From: Ancylobacter vacuolatus
GTDB lineage: Bacteria > Pseudomonadota > Alphaproteobacteria > Rhizobiales > Xanthobacteraceae
Direction of reading: 5' to 3'
Length of the DNA stretch: 64,000 bases
NCBI RefSeq assembly: GCF_030813595.1
Contig: NZ_JAUSUH010000005.1
Span: 186,001 to 250,000, forward strand
Positions 8,823-16,785 of this stretch are shown here, piece by piece. The translations under genes were made by a program, and so were the position numbers. Under the pieces are notes generated by a model, which saw only the letters and a program-made list of their open reading frames with translations, was not told where the DNA came from and did not search any database. Positions within the stretch are counted from its first letter, which is position 1. Each line of letters opens with the position of its first letter.

Positions 8823-10142
8823 TCAGTTCGTCGGCATGGCCCCGATCGAGGGGTCGCCATAGAACCACTGCGTCGGCGCCAGGGCGAACCAGGGCACATA
8901 GGTGCAGATCATCAGCACCACGAGCAGCACGAACAGGAAGCCGAGATTGGCCTTGGTGGTCTGCCAGATATCCGATTTGGCGATCGAGCAGGCGGCGATG
9001 AGCACCGAGGCGACCGGCGGCGTTTGCTGGCCGATGGCGAGGTTCAGCGTCAGCACCAGGCCGAAATGCACCGGGTCGATGCCCACCTGCTGGATCAGCG
9101 GCAGGACGATGGGCACGGTCAGGATGATCGCGGCCGCCGAATGCAGGAACATCCCGAGGATGAGGAACAGGATGTTGAGCAGCAGCAGCACCAGATAGGG
9201 GTTGGTGGTGAAATCGGCGATCGAGCTCGCCAGCGCCTGCGGCACCCGGCTCTCGGTGAGGAACACGCCGACCAGCGCCGAGGAGGCGACCAGCAGCATG
9301 ACCACCGCCGTCTGAAGCGCGCCGTCGACCAAGGCGCGGTAGAGCGCGGTGAAGCTCAGCTCGCGATAGACCACGATGGCGATGAACAGCGCCGCGACCA
9401 CGGCGACCGCCGCGCCCTCGGTGGCGGTGACGAAGCCGCCAAAGATGCCGCCCAGGATGATGACCGGCAGCATCAGCGCCCACAGCGCCTCGCGGAACGC
9501 CGTCACCAGCCGGCTCCAGGCGAAGCGCTGCTCCACCGGGAAGTCGTTCTTCACCGCGTAGTACCAGCTCGCCAGGGCGAGGCCGGCGCCGCCGAGCAGG
9601 CCGGGCAGCAGGCCGGAGATGAACATCTTCACCACCGAGACCTGCGCCATGACCGCGTAGAGGATCATCGGGATGGAGGGCGGCAGGATGATTGCAAGGC
9701 TCGCCGAGGAGGACGAGATGGCGGCCGCGAACTCCTTGCTGTAGCCGCGGCTCTTCATGGCTGGGATCAGCAGCGAGCCGAGCGCGGCGACACCGGCCAC
9801 CGCCGAGCCGGAAATCTCGGCGAAGAACATCGATGAGCCGATCGTCACCATGGCGAGGCCGCCGCGCACGAAGCCGAGCATGGCGGAGGCGAGGTTGATC
9901 AGCCGCCGCGAGATCGACGACGAATTCATGATGCCGCCCGCTAGGATGAACAGCGGAATGGCGAGAAGCGGGAAGTTGGTGGCGCCCTCGAACATGACCA
10001 GCGCCACATTCGGCAGCATGTCGGCGCCCTGCGTCGCCCAGATGGCAACCACCGCCACCATGCCGAGCGCCACCGCGATCGGCACGTTCAGCAGCACCAT
10101 GCCGAACAGGCCGAGGAACATCAGACCCATTGTGCTGCTCAT
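8823..10142 (-). CDS. dctM: TRAP transporter large permease subunit DctM
   Basis: A 439-aa, very hydrophobic protein with about 12 predicted membrane helices, the standard DctM size. It contains the family blocks LFILAGGIMNSSSISRRLINL, here quoted in part (AGGIMNSSSISRRL), then FFAEISGSAVAGVAALGS and PPSIPMILYA. The conserved end segment NLAIGQQTPPVASVL is also present. With DctQ it forms the Na+-driven membrane channel that receives substrate from DctP. Its start overlaps the dctQ stop by 4 bp, showing translational coupling. Confidence 0.93.
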   Translation of the reverse strand: MSSTMGLMFLGLFGMVLLNVPIAVALGMVAVVAIWATQGADMLPNVALVMFEGATNFPLLAIPLFILAGGIMNSSSISRRLINLASAMLGFVRGGLAMVTIGSSMFFAEISGSAVAGVAALGSLLIPAMKSRGYSKEFAAAISSSSASLAIILPPSIPMILYAVMAQVSVVKMFISGLLPGLLGGAGLALASWYYAVKNDFPVEQRFAWSRLVTAFREALWALMLPVIILGGIFGGFVTATEGAAVAVVAALFIAIVVYRELSFTALYRALVDGALQTAVVMLLVASSALVGVFLTESRVPQALASSIADFTTNPYLVLLLLNILFLILGMFLHSAAAIILTVPIVLPLIQQVGIDPVHFGLVLTLNLAIGQQTPPVASVLIAACSIAKSDIWQTTKANLGFLFVLLVVLMICTYVPWFALAPTQWFYGDPSIGAMPTN

Positions 10143-10687
10143 CGGGGGGTGCCTCCGCTTGCCGGGGTCTCTTGAATGGTTTCGAGCGCTTCCTTCAGCT
10201 CGTGATCCTCGAAGCCGGCGCCGCGTGCGGCGGCCAGCACCTCGGGAAAGCGCATCAGTTCGGCGATGATGAACAGCACCGCCGTGATCGGGATCACCGA
10301 CTGGGTGACGACCAGCGACACGTTCGGCAGCGAGACCAGCGTGCTGCCCTGCAGGATGTCGAGCACCTCAAGGCCGGTGACGGTGAGGATGACGAAGAAC
10401 ACCAGCACGATGATCTCCGCCAGGATGGTGCTGGCAACGCGCAGCGAGGGCGGGAAGGCGTTGACGATGCCGGGAAAGCCGATATGGGCGCCGCGCAGGG
10501 CGGCCAGCGCGCTGCCATAATAGGTCAGCCAGCACAGGCCGATCGAGGCAATCTCGTCATACCAGACCAGCGACAGGCCGGCGGCCCGGAACACGAAGCC
10601 GAGCACGATGATGACGGTGAGGGCCGCCATCAGCACTGCGGCGATAATTTCCAAGATCCGGTCATAGGATCTTCTGAGTGCGAGCAT
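10139..10687 (-). CDS. dctQ: TRAP transporter small permease subunit DctQ
   Basis: A 182-aa protein with four hydrophobic helices (around residues 14-36, 48-66, 85-107 and 130-152) and the DctQ-family WYDEIASIGLCWLTYYG segment. It lies between dctP and dctM; a 111-bp gap with a strong hairpin separates it from dctP. DctQ is the small membrane subunit needed for TRAP transport. Confidence 0.9.
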   Translation of the reverse strand: MLALRRSYDRILEIIAAVLMAALTVIIVLGFVFRAAGLSLVWYDEIASIGLCWLTYYGSALAALRGAHIGFPGIVNAFPPSLRVASTILAEIIVLVFFVILTVTGLEVLDILQGSTLVSLPNVSLVVTQSVIPITAVLFIIAELMRFPEVLAAARGAGFEDHELKEALETIQETPASGGTPR

Positions 10688-10756
10688 GTGCCTGTTCCAC
10701 GGGCGCGGGCGCTCGGCCGCGCGTTCTGTAAGGAGCGGGGGGAGGTTCGTGCGGCG

Positions 10757-10792
10757 TTCCGGCCGGCGTGCCGCAGGGGCCGCCGGCCGGAA
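10757..10792 (-). promoter_or_regulatory. Perfect 12-bp hairpin between dctP and dctQ
   Basis: TTCCGGCCGGCG (10757-10768) is the exact inverted copy of CGCCGGCCGGAA (10781-10792), with a 12-nt loop. It begins 7 nt after the dctP stop and has no T-run. Such structures after the first gene commonly protect the upstream mRNA or partly stop transcription, giving more binding protein than permease. Confidence 0.6.
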
Positions 10793-10798
10793 GGGGGC

Positions 10799-11782
10799 TC
10801 AGGAGCCCTTGCCGAGGGCGAGGGAGTCGTCGACCAGCTTCTGGCCGCCCGGCACTTCCTTCGCGAACTCCTCATAGACCGGCTTCGACGCCTCGATGAA
10901 GGCGGCCTTGTCGACCTCGTTCACCTGCATGCCGGCTTCCTTGAGCTTGCCGAGCAGCTCGCCATCGAGGCGGGCGGCGATGTCGAGCGCGACGGGCTGC
11001 ATCTCGACGGCGGTCTCGGCGAGCGCCTTCTGCACGTCCGGCGGCAGCCTGGACCAGCTGCGCCCGGCGGTGACATAGGCCGGCGTGTAGACGTGGCCGG
11101 TCAGCGACAGGTACTTCTGCACTTCCTGGAAGCGCGAGGGGTAGATCTGGGCCAGCGGGTTCTCCTGGCCGTCCATCACCCCGGTCTGCAGCGCGACGAA
11201 GACTTCCGACAGCGCCATCGGGCTCGGCGTCGCGCCATAGGCCTGGAACATCCGCACCCGCCACACGCCCTGCGGCACGCGCAGCTTGATGCCCTTGAGG
11301 TCGTCCGGCTTGTTGACCGGCCGGGTGTTGTTGGTGACGTGGCGGATGCCGTTCTCCCACACGCCGATGATCTCGTAGCCCTTTTCCTTGGCGATTGGGA
11401 CCAGCACGGGGGTGATGACGGCGTCGCGGATCTTGGCCGCGTGATCGCGGTCCTTGACCAGATAGGGCATCTCGAACACGCCGAACTCTGGTGCGACCGT
11501 CGTCATCACGGTCGAGGGGAGGGCGAGGTCGACGGTGCCGAGCTTCAGCTTCTTCAGCAGTTCGGTGTCGCCACCGAGCTGGCTGGAGCCGTAGACGGTG
11601 ACATTGGCCTTGTCGCCGAGCTTGGCGTTGGCGCGCTTGGCGAATTCCTGCGAGGTCTGGTCGAACAGCGAACCAGGCTCGCCCACATGGCCCAGCTTGA
11701 TCTCGATGGGCGCGGCCGCCGCGCTGGCGGCAAGCAAGAGTGTGCCGGCAATCGCCGACACGATTCGCGTGATGCGGATCAT
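10799..11782 (-). CDS. dctP: TRAP transporter substrate-binding protein DctP
   Basis: A 327-aa periplasmic protein with a clear Sec signal peptide (MIRITRIVSAIAGTLLLAAS, cleavage near AAAAP). The mature part starts IEIKLGHVGEPGSLFDQTSQ and has the DctP-family block LKGIKLRVPQGVWRVRMF with the carboxylate-binding Arg, and GVMDGQENPLAQI. The conserved Arg implies a carboxylate ligand. Divergent transcription from the GlcG-like gene, and the motif shared with the hydroxyacid dehydrogenase promoter, suggest a hydroxy- or oxo-acid ligand by inference. Confidence 0.92.
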   Translation of the reverse strand: MIRITRIVSAIAGTLLLAASAAAAPIEIKLGHVGEPGSLFDQTSQEFAKRANAKLGDKANVTVYGSSQLGGDTELLKKLKLGTVDLALPSTVMTTVAPEFGVFEMPYLVKDRDHAAKIRDAVITPVLVPIAKEKGYEIIGVWENGIRHVTNNTRPVNKPDDLKGIKLRVPQGVWRVRMFQAYGATPSPMALSEVFVALQTGVMDGQENPLAQIYPSRFQEVQKYLSLTGHVYTPAYVTAGRSWSRLPPDVQKALAETAVEMQPVALDIAARLDGELLGKLKEAGMQVNEVDKAAFIEASKPVYEEFAKEVPGGQKLVDDSLALGKGS

Positions 11783-11894
11783 GGCATGCTCCTTTGGGTT
11801 TCCTCGTGCCCGGTTTTCCGGTGCTTTTCTGTTGCGCGGCAGGGTCGGGGACCGACGCCGGACGGGCGTCGGCGATCCCTAGCAAAACCGAACT

Positions 11895-11913
11895 ATGAAT
11901 TATGAATGCAAAA
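11895..11913. promoter_or_regulatory. 19-bp operator-like motif, copy 2 (TRAP/GlcG-like promoter)
   Basis: ATGAATTATGAATGCAAAA, identical to 5623-5641, lies in the 221-bp divergent region between dctP and the GlcG-like gene. The long TTGCAT left arm seen in copy 1 is absent, so the shared core is the better definition of the site. Confidence 0.6.
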
Positions 11914-12003
11914 ATTAGCCGTCATGGCAAGGCGAGACTTGACGGCCCGGTCGCGAAAGGCACAGTCGGGACCCGAAAAACACGCCCAATGCAGGGGAAA
12001 CGC

Positions 12004-12441
12004 ATGTCCGATCTCAGCCTCGACGCCGCCCAGACCATCCTCTCCACCGCGCTCGGCCAGTGCCGCGCCGGCAATTTCAAGCCGATGGCGGTGGTCGTGC
12101 TCGATGCGCGCGGCGCGGTGAAGGTGTCGGCGGCGGAAGACGGCACCAGCCTGAAGCGCTTCGAGGTCGCCCATGGCAAGGCCTATGGCGCGCTCTCGCT
12201 CGGCATGGGCTCGCGCTCGATCTTCAAGCGGGCGAAGGAGCAGGCCTTCTTCGTTGCCGCCGTGAGCCATCTCGCCGGCGGAGCGCTGGTGCCGGTGCCG
12301 GGGGGCGTGCTGATCCGCAACGCGGCGGGGGAGGTGATCGGCGCGGTCGGCATCTCCGGCGACACCTCGGAGAATGACGAGGCGGCGGCCAGCGCCGGCA
12401 TCGCGGCCGCAGGTTTTGTCGCCGATCCCGGCGCCGACTGA
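12004..12441 (+). CDS. GlcG/HbpS family heme-binding-like protein
   Basis: A 145-aa protein from the ATG at 12004 (MSDLSLDAAQ), preceded by AGGGGA. The open frame continues upstream to 11902 but would cover the operator-like motif. Family signatures include FKPMAVVVLDARG, FEVAHGKAYGALS and VPVPGGVLIRNAAGEVIGAVGISGD (quoted in two parts: VPVPGGVLIRN, GEVIGAVGISGD). GlcG-like proteins sit in glycolate and hydroxyacid utilisation operons, and some members (HbpS) bind heme. The exact role is unknown. Its place opposite a TRAP operon and its shared promoter motif tie it to hydroxyacid use. Confidence 0.85.
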   Translation: MSDLSLDAAQTILSTALGQCRAGNFKPMAVVVLDARGAVKVSAAEDGTSLKRFEVAHGKAYGALSLGMGSRSIFKRAKEQAFFVAAVSHLAGGALVPVPGGVLIRNAAGEVIGAVGISGDTSENDEAAASAGIAAAGFVADPGAD

Positions 12442-12474
12442 CGCTTCAACGGGAATTAAATACCGGTCGGCGAC

Positions 12475-12500
12475 GGCGCGCGGGAACCCCGCGCGCCTTT
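12475..12500 (+). terminator. Rho-independent terminator of the GlcG-like gene
   Basis: GGCGCGCGGG (12475-12484) pairs with CCCGCGCGCC (12488-12497) across a 3-nt loop, followed by TTT. It is 34 bp after the stop codon. Confidence 0.75.
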
Positions 12501-12649
12501 CTGCGTTAAGACCATCGAAGGCCGTACTGCGGCGATTGTGAACGTCTGTTCAAAAACCTGTCAACCCTCGATAGTTTTTCGTTCAGCGAGCATTCATCGG
12601 CAGGCCGTTATTACATCAGCAACGGTCAATATATCGGAGGAATGCTACG

Positions 12650-13177
12650 ATGAAAAAATTGTCTATTGCCATTGCTGCGGCCGCAATGGTCTTTACTTCC
12701 GCTGCAGCGCCGGTCGTGGCGCTGCCGATGATGCCGCAGGTTGCGGCGCCGCTCGCGAGTGCGCCGGTGGCGGCGGCCAATCCGGTTGCCGAGGTGGAAA
12801 ACGTCCAGTACCGCCCCAATAACCGCCGGGCCTATCGGCAGGGTTATCGCCAGGGAAACCGCCAGGGCTATCGTCAGGGCGCGCGCCGCGGCTATTACCG
12901 CCAGGGTGGCTACCATTATTACAATGGTCAACGCGGCTATAACTATTACCGGCCGGGCTACCGCCAGTATAATGGCTGGTATTTCCCCGCTGGTGCGTTC
13001 GCGGCCGGCGCGATCCTCGGTGGCGTGCTCGGTGCGGCGGCCAACCAGCCCACGCAGTCCTATTCGGGCGGCAGCAACCATGTGCAGTGGTGCGCCAGCC
13101 AGTATCGCTCCTACCGGGCGTCGGACAACACCTTCCAGCCCTATAACGGCCCGCGCCAGCAGTGCGTTTCGCCGTGA
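12650..13177 (+). CDS. BA14K family secreted protein, Arg/Tyr-rich
   Basis: A 175-aa protein with a Sec signal peptide ([20 protein letters not shown]) and a strong GGAGGAA ribosome-binding site. Residues about 55-105 are a low-complexity run of YRQG/NRQG-type repeats rich in Arg, Tyr and Gln. A short hydrophobic Gly/Ala segment ([18 protein letters not shown]) follows, which in this family may insert in a membrane. The C-terminal block [19 protein letters not shown] ending QQCVSP is the BA14K domain, with two cysteines likely to pair. BA14K proteins are cell-envelope proteins of Hyphomicrobiales, first described as an immunoreactive lectin-like antigen in Brucella. Function here is unknown. 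Confidence 0.85.
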   Translation: MKKLSIAIAAAAMVFTSAAAPVVALPMMPQVAAPLASAPVAAANPVAEVENVQYRPNNRRAYRQGYRQGNRQGYRQGARRGYYRQGGYHYYNGQRGYNYYRPGYRQYNGWYFPAGAFAAGAILGGVLGAAANQPTQSYSGGSNHVQWCASQYRSYRASDNTFQPYNGPRQQCVSP

Positions 13178-13201
13178 ACCTTCCGCGCATGCGGTGACGG
13201 A

Positions 13202-13228
13202 AAGCCCGGCTTCGGCCGGGCTTTTTTG
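13202..13228 (+). terminator. Rho-independent terminator of the BA14K gene
   Basis: AAGCCCGGC (13202-13210) pairs with GCCGGGCTT (13215-13223) around a TTCG tetraloop and is followed by a run of T. Confidence 0.9.
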
Positions 13229-13260
13229 CGCCGTGATTTTGCAGACGTCTCAGGTTGTTG

Positions 13261-13337
13261 TGGTAGCGGGAGAGGGACTTGAACCCCCGACCCCAGGATT
13301 ATGATTCCCGTGCTCTAACCAGCTGAGCTACCCCGCC
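13261..13337 (-). tRNA. tRNA-Met (CAT), elongator type
   Basis: The 77-nt minus-strand sequence folds as a tRNA: acceptor GGCGGGG, D arm TAGCTCAGCTGGTTAGAGC, anticodon stem CGGGA/TCCTG with loop ATCATAA, T arm GGGGGTTCAAGTCCC and an encoded CCA end (13261-13263). The anticodon CAT is at 13301-13303. The D arm and body resemble the elongator tRNA-Met of alphaproteobacteria rather than initiator tRNA. A CAT anticodon could also be a lysidine-modified tRNA-Ile, which sequence alone does not fully exclude. Confidence 0.92.
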
Positions 13338-13459
13338 ACAACAAACCGGCCCACCCATCGAGTGACGACCGACCTGCGAAGTGGCGCGATATAAGGAAGC
13401 GGCCCGGACGGTGTCAAGGCGGGAAAGCGCGTTGCCCCCGACGGCTTCATCCAAAGGCC

Positions 13460-13921
13460 TTACCAATGGGGTGGCGCCGGCCGGCCTTCCCGCACTTCGT
13501 CAAGGCGCCGGCGTGTGGCGGGGGTGGTGTCCGGCGGTAGGGTGGACGGTGGGAAGAAGCCGATTTCGGCGATCTCGCGATTCGGCACCCGGGGCTGGCC
13601 CTGCTCGAAATGCTCGACCACATAGACCGCGACATGGTCGCGCGCCCCGAGATTGCGGTTCAGCAGCAGGCCGTGCAGGCGCGGCCCCGTCGCGAGGATG
13701 GCGGCTTCCTCCTCCAATTCGCGGAGGATGGCGGCCTCGGCCGTCTCGCCCGGGTCAACCGCGCCGCCCGGCAGGTGCCAGCCGGGCACATAGGTGTGGC
13801 GCAGCAGCAGCACGGCACCATCGGCGTCGATGACCACGGCGCGCACGCCGAGCGTGACCCCGCGCGTCCACCGCCCCCACAGATGCAGCAGGCGCACCAG
13901 AAGCCGACGCGAGGCCGGCAT
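13460..13921 (-). CDS. Nudix hydrolase
   Basis: A 153-aa protein from the ATG at 13921 (MPASRRLLVRLLHLW). An in-frame ATG at 14026 would overlap the divergent neighbour and is less likely. The Nudix box reads GGAVDPGETAEAAILRELEE followed by EA, giving the metal-binding REXXEE glutamates; the usual final Gly is Ala. The preceding VLLLRHTYVPGWHLPGG resembles NTP-pyrophosphohydrolase-like Nudix enzymes. The substrate is unknown. It is divergent from a metallophosphoesterase. Confidence 0.82.
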   Translation of the reverse strand: MPASRRLLVRLLHLWGRWTRGVTLGVRAVVIDADGAVLLLRHTYVPGWHLPGGAVDPGETAEAAILRELEEEAAILATGPRLHGLLLNRNLGARDHVAVYVVEHFEQGQPRVPNREIAEIGFFPPSTLPPDTTPATRRRLDEVREGRPAPPHW

Positions 13922-14008
13922 GGGCGTGGGCGGCAGACCGGGAGGGCTGGCGAAAGCGTGACCACTGGCGCTTTCCTTTCCCCGCTCCGGGCTGATAAGG
14001 AAACCCCC

Positions 14009-14938
14009 GTGTTTGTCCTTGCTCATGTCACCGACGCTCATCTGGGACCGCTGCCGCGCGCTCGCTTCGCCGAGCTGGCCGGAAAGCGGGCGCTCGGCGT
14101 GCTCAACTGGCGGCGCGGCCGCCAGCACCGTTTCTCCATCGCCACGATCGACCTGCTGGTCGACGACATCAAGGCGATGGCGCCCGATCATATCGCGGTG
14201 ACGGGCGATCTGGTGAATGTCGGCCTCGCGGCGGAATTCGCCACCGGGCTGAATTTCCTCAAATCGCTCGGCGACGGGCCAGATGTGACGGTGGTGCCAG
14301 GCAATCACGATGCCTATGTGCGCTCCACCGCCCATCATTCGCTGCTCAACTGGGGCGACTATATGCGGGGTGACGGCGTCAATGGCGACGTGACCGATGA
14401 GAGCGCCTTCCCCTTCGTGCGACGGCGCGGCGATGTGGCGCTGATCGGCGTCTCCAGCGCCATTCCCACCCACCCCTTCATGGCCACCGGCAAGGTCGGG
14501 CGGGCGCAGCGCGAGCGGCTGGGCGCGGTGCTCGATGGGCTGGGCGCCGAAGGGCTGTTTCGCGTGGTGATGATCCATCACCCGCCGGCGGGTCTGCGCG
14601 CCGGGCACAAGCGGCTGATCGACGAGGTGGCGGTGCGCGACGTGCTCGCCCGCCACGGCGCCGAGCTGGTCATCTGCGGCCATGACCATGTGCCGATGGT
14701 GGAGATGATCCCCGGGCCGAATTCCGGGTTGATCCCCGTCGTCGAGGCGCCGTCCTTCGCCGCCGGGCCGGAAGACCGGCACTGGCCGGGCGGCTATCAC
14801 CTCTACCGCATCGAGCGGGTCGGCGGTGCCGGCTTTCCCTGGCGCTGCACCATGGAGGCGCGCGGCTTCCAGCGTGGCGAGACGACGGTCGCCTCCCGCA
14901 GCACACGGGTGATCACCGAAGCCATAACCGGTCGATGA
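14009..14938 (+). CDS. Calcineurin-like metallophosphoesterase (CpdA-like)
   Basis: A 309-aa protein. No ATG fits the beginning of the domain, so I take the GTG at 14009, preceded by AAGGAAA, giving V/MFVLAHVTDAHLGP. All metal-binding motifs are present: TDAH near residue 8, GDLVN, GNHDAY, HHPP and GHDH. This is the class III cAMP phosphodiesterase/purple phosphatase-like family; cyclic nucleotide or phosphodiester hydrolysis is expected but the substrate is not determined. Its last 26 bp overlap the convergent gene that ends at 14913. Confidence 0.82.
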   Translation: MFVLAHVTDAHLGPLPRARFAELAGKRALGVLNWRRGRQHRFSIATIDLLVDDIKAMAPDHIAVTGDLVNVGLAAEFATGLNFLKSLGDGPDVTVVPGNHDAYVRSTAHHSLLNWGDYMRGDGVNGDVTDESAFPFVRRRGDVALIGVSSAIPTHPFMATGKVGRAQRERLGAVLDGLGAEGLFRVVMIHHPPAGLRAGHKRLIDEVAVRDVLARHGAELVICGHDHVPMVEMIPGPNSGLIPVVEAPSFAAGPEDRHWPGGYHLYRIERVGGAGFPWRCTMEARGFQRGETTVASRSTRVITEAITGR

Positions 14939-15524
14939 TCTCGGGGTAGAGGGTCGCGAGCGCCAACGTGGCCAGCGCCCCGAAAATCAGCCCGAGCACG
15001 AAGGCCAGGCCCCCGCCCTGCCGGCCCGTGGCCGGGACGGGCGCGGCCATGGCGGGATGATGCGGCGCGGGATGCGGCACGGCGGCCTCGATCTCCGGCG
15101 GCGTGCCGACGCTCACCATCGCCTGCTCGCGGGCGATCAGCCGGCGGGCGATGTAGCGCGTCACCGCATCGACAATGTCGTTCGGGTTGGTGCTCTCGGC
15201 CAGCACATGGCGGCCCGAGCGGGTGTCCTGCAGGAAGCGATAAGTGCGCCGGTCGCGGGCCAGCGTCACATGGGCCACCATGTCGATGAACAGGCGCGGA
15301 ATCTCGCCGGGCATCAGTCCGCGATCGAACAGGTCGACATGCTCCAGCGGCACCTGGGCGAACACCGGGTCGAGCAGCTCGTTCAGCATGGACAGGCGGG
15401 CGAGGGTGGCGTCGCGTAGTTCGACGATGACGCCGGAACGCTCCGCCGCCTCCATGCGGGCGGCGCGGATCGCCTCGCGCAGCGACAGGCCGGGCGTCTC
15501 GCCACGCAGGCGCTCGTCGTCCAT
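14913..15524 (-). CDS. Conserved hypothetical protein with C-terminal membrane anchor
   Basis: A 203-aa protein I do not recognise by name. Residues 1-140 look soluble and mixed helical, with DLFDRGLMPGEIPRLFIDMV, TLARDRRTYRFLQDTRSGR and NDIVDAVTRYIARRL. A Pro/Ala-rich linker (about 145-170) leads to one hydrophobic helix (GLAFVLGLIFGALATLALAT) and a short basic tail, so the bulk probably faces the cytoplasm as a tail-anchored protein. Its C-terminal codons overlap the convergent phosphoesterase by 26 bp. No function is assigned. Confidence 0.7.
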   Translation of the reverse strand: MDDERLRGETPGLSLREAIRAARMEAAERSGVIVELRDATLARLSMLNELLDPVFAQVPLEHVDLFDRGLMPGEIPRLFIDMVAHVTLARDRRTYRFLQDTRSGRHVLAESTNPNDIVDAVTRYIARRLIAREQAMVSVGTPPEIEAAVPHPAPHHPAMAAPVPATGRQGGGLAFVLGLIFGALATLALATLYPEIIDRLWLR

Positions 15525-15672
15525 CGCCCAAAAATCCCCGTTTCCCTCGCCCCATCATGGCGCCATCGGGTTAATGGGCCGTTCGCGGCGCCCTATGCTG
15601 CATCTTCGCCCACAAGCGATTATGAAGCGGACCGGGCGCGGCGAACAGCGGCAGCGGGGCTTCGGAGGCGGC

Positions 15673-16785
15673 ATGTCGGGCGAATATGCGATACCGGCCG
15701 GGGTGGTGGCGCTGGACGACTATGAAACGCTGGCACAGGCGCGGCTGAGCCCGCAGGCCTACGCCTATTTCTCCGGTGGTGCGGGGGACGAGGCGACGCT
15801 GCGCTGGAACCGCGCGGCCTTCGAGAAGGTCCAGCTCGCCCCGCGGGTGCTGGGCGACTTCAAGGGTGGCGGCACGGAACTCTCCTTGTTCGGCCAGTCC
15901 TTCGCCCATCCGATTCTGGTCGCGCCCACCGCCCATCACCGCCTCGCCGTGCCGGAGGCGGAGATCGCCACCGTGGTCGGGGCAGGCGGGGCGAGGGCCG
16001 GCATGGTGGCGAGCACCGAGTCGGACGTGATGCTGGAGGAAATCGCCCGCGCGGCGCGCACGCCGCTCTGGTTCCAGCTCTATATCCAGCATGATCGCGG
16101 CTTCACCGCCGAACTGGTGCGCCGCGCCGAAGCGGCGGGCTATGGCGCGCTGGTGGTGACGGTGGACGCGCCGGTGCACAGCCTGCGCAACCGCGAACAG
16201 CGCGCGGGCTATGTCGGGCCGAAGCTCTCCGAGCACGCCAATCTGCGCGGGCTGCACACGCGCCATATCGCCGAGGCGGCCTTGGGCGAGAGCCTGATGT
16301 TCCGCGGCTTCCTCGATGTCGCCGCGCGCTGGGAAGACATCGCCTGGCTGCGCTCGCTCACCCTGCTGCCGATCCTGCTCAAGGGCATACTGACGGCCGA
16401 AGACGCCGAGACGGCGCTGTCGCACGGCGTCGACGGGCTGATCGTCTCCAACCATGGCGGGCGGGTGCTCGACACGGTGCCGGCCAGCCTCGACGCGCTG
16501 CCTTCCGTGGTGCGGCAGGTGGCCGGGCGGGTGCCGGTGCTGATGGATGGCGGCATCCGGCGCGGTACGGACGTGCTGAAGGCGCTCGCTTTCGGCGCGC
16601 GTGCCGTTCTGGTCGGGCGGCCCTGCCTTTACGGGCTGGCGGTGGCCGGCCCGGCCGGCGTGGCCCATGTGCTGCACCTTCTCCGCTGCGAGTTCGAGGT
16701 GGCGATGGTGCTCACCGGCTGCCGGACGCTGGCCGATATCGGCCCGCAGGTGATCTGGCCGGCCGATCGGCCGGGCGGTCAGTAG
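15673..16785 (+). CDS. FMN-dependent alpha-hydroxy-acid oxidase/dehydrogenase
   Basis: A 370-aa protein from the ATG at 15673 behind a GGAGG-like site; in-frame ATGs upstream lack domain similarity. It carries the whole glycolate-oxidase/L-lactate-dehydrogenase fold: YFSGGAGDE, APTAHHRLA, WFQLYIQHDRG, VTVDAPVHSLRNREQR, LLKGILTAEDAE (FMN-binding Lys), VSNHGGRVLDT (catalytic His and substrate Arg) and DGGIRRGTDVLKALAFGARA. It oxidises an L-2-hydroxyacid to the 2-oxo acid. The substrate cannot be told. The usual Gln after NHGGR is Val here, as in some bacterial members. The stop overlaps the convergent PPOX gene by 7 bp. Confidence 0.86.
   Translation: MSGEYAIPAGVVALDDYETLAQARLSPQAYAYFSGGAGDEATLRWNRAAFEKVQLAPRVLGDFKGGGTELSLFGQSFAHPILVAPTAHHRLAVPEAEIATVVGAGGARAGMVASTESDVMLEEIARAARTPLWFQLYIQHDRGFTAELVRRAEAAGYGALVVTVDAPVHSLRNREQRAGYVGPKLSEHANLRGLHTRHIAEAALGESLMFRGFLDVAARWEDIAWLRSLTLLPILLKGILTAEDAETALSHGVDGLIVSNHGGRVLDTVPASLDALPSVVRQVAGRVPVLMDGGIRRGTDVLKALAFGARAVLVGRPCLYGLAVAGPAGVAHVLHLLRCEFEVAMVLTGCRTLADIGPQVIWPADRPGGQ

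Noticed and set aside
5525..8899. Very long open minus-strand frame upstream of the aminotransferase, antisense to the dehydrogenase
   Set aside because: It is an Arg/His/Ala-rich shadow created by high GC at third positions. The family match begins only at the ATG at 5524, and the opposite strand holds a complete dehydrogenase.
12781..12965. Tandem repeat/minisatellite in the BA14K gene
   Set aside because: The DNA repeat is just the coding of short YRQG-type peptide repeats in a normal BA14K protein and keeps the reading frame.
13261..13337. Reading the tRNA as tRNA-Ile2 (lysidine type)
   Set aside because: The anticodon CAT permits it, but the body resembles alphaproteobacterial elongator tRNA-Met better. 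Kept as an alternative only.
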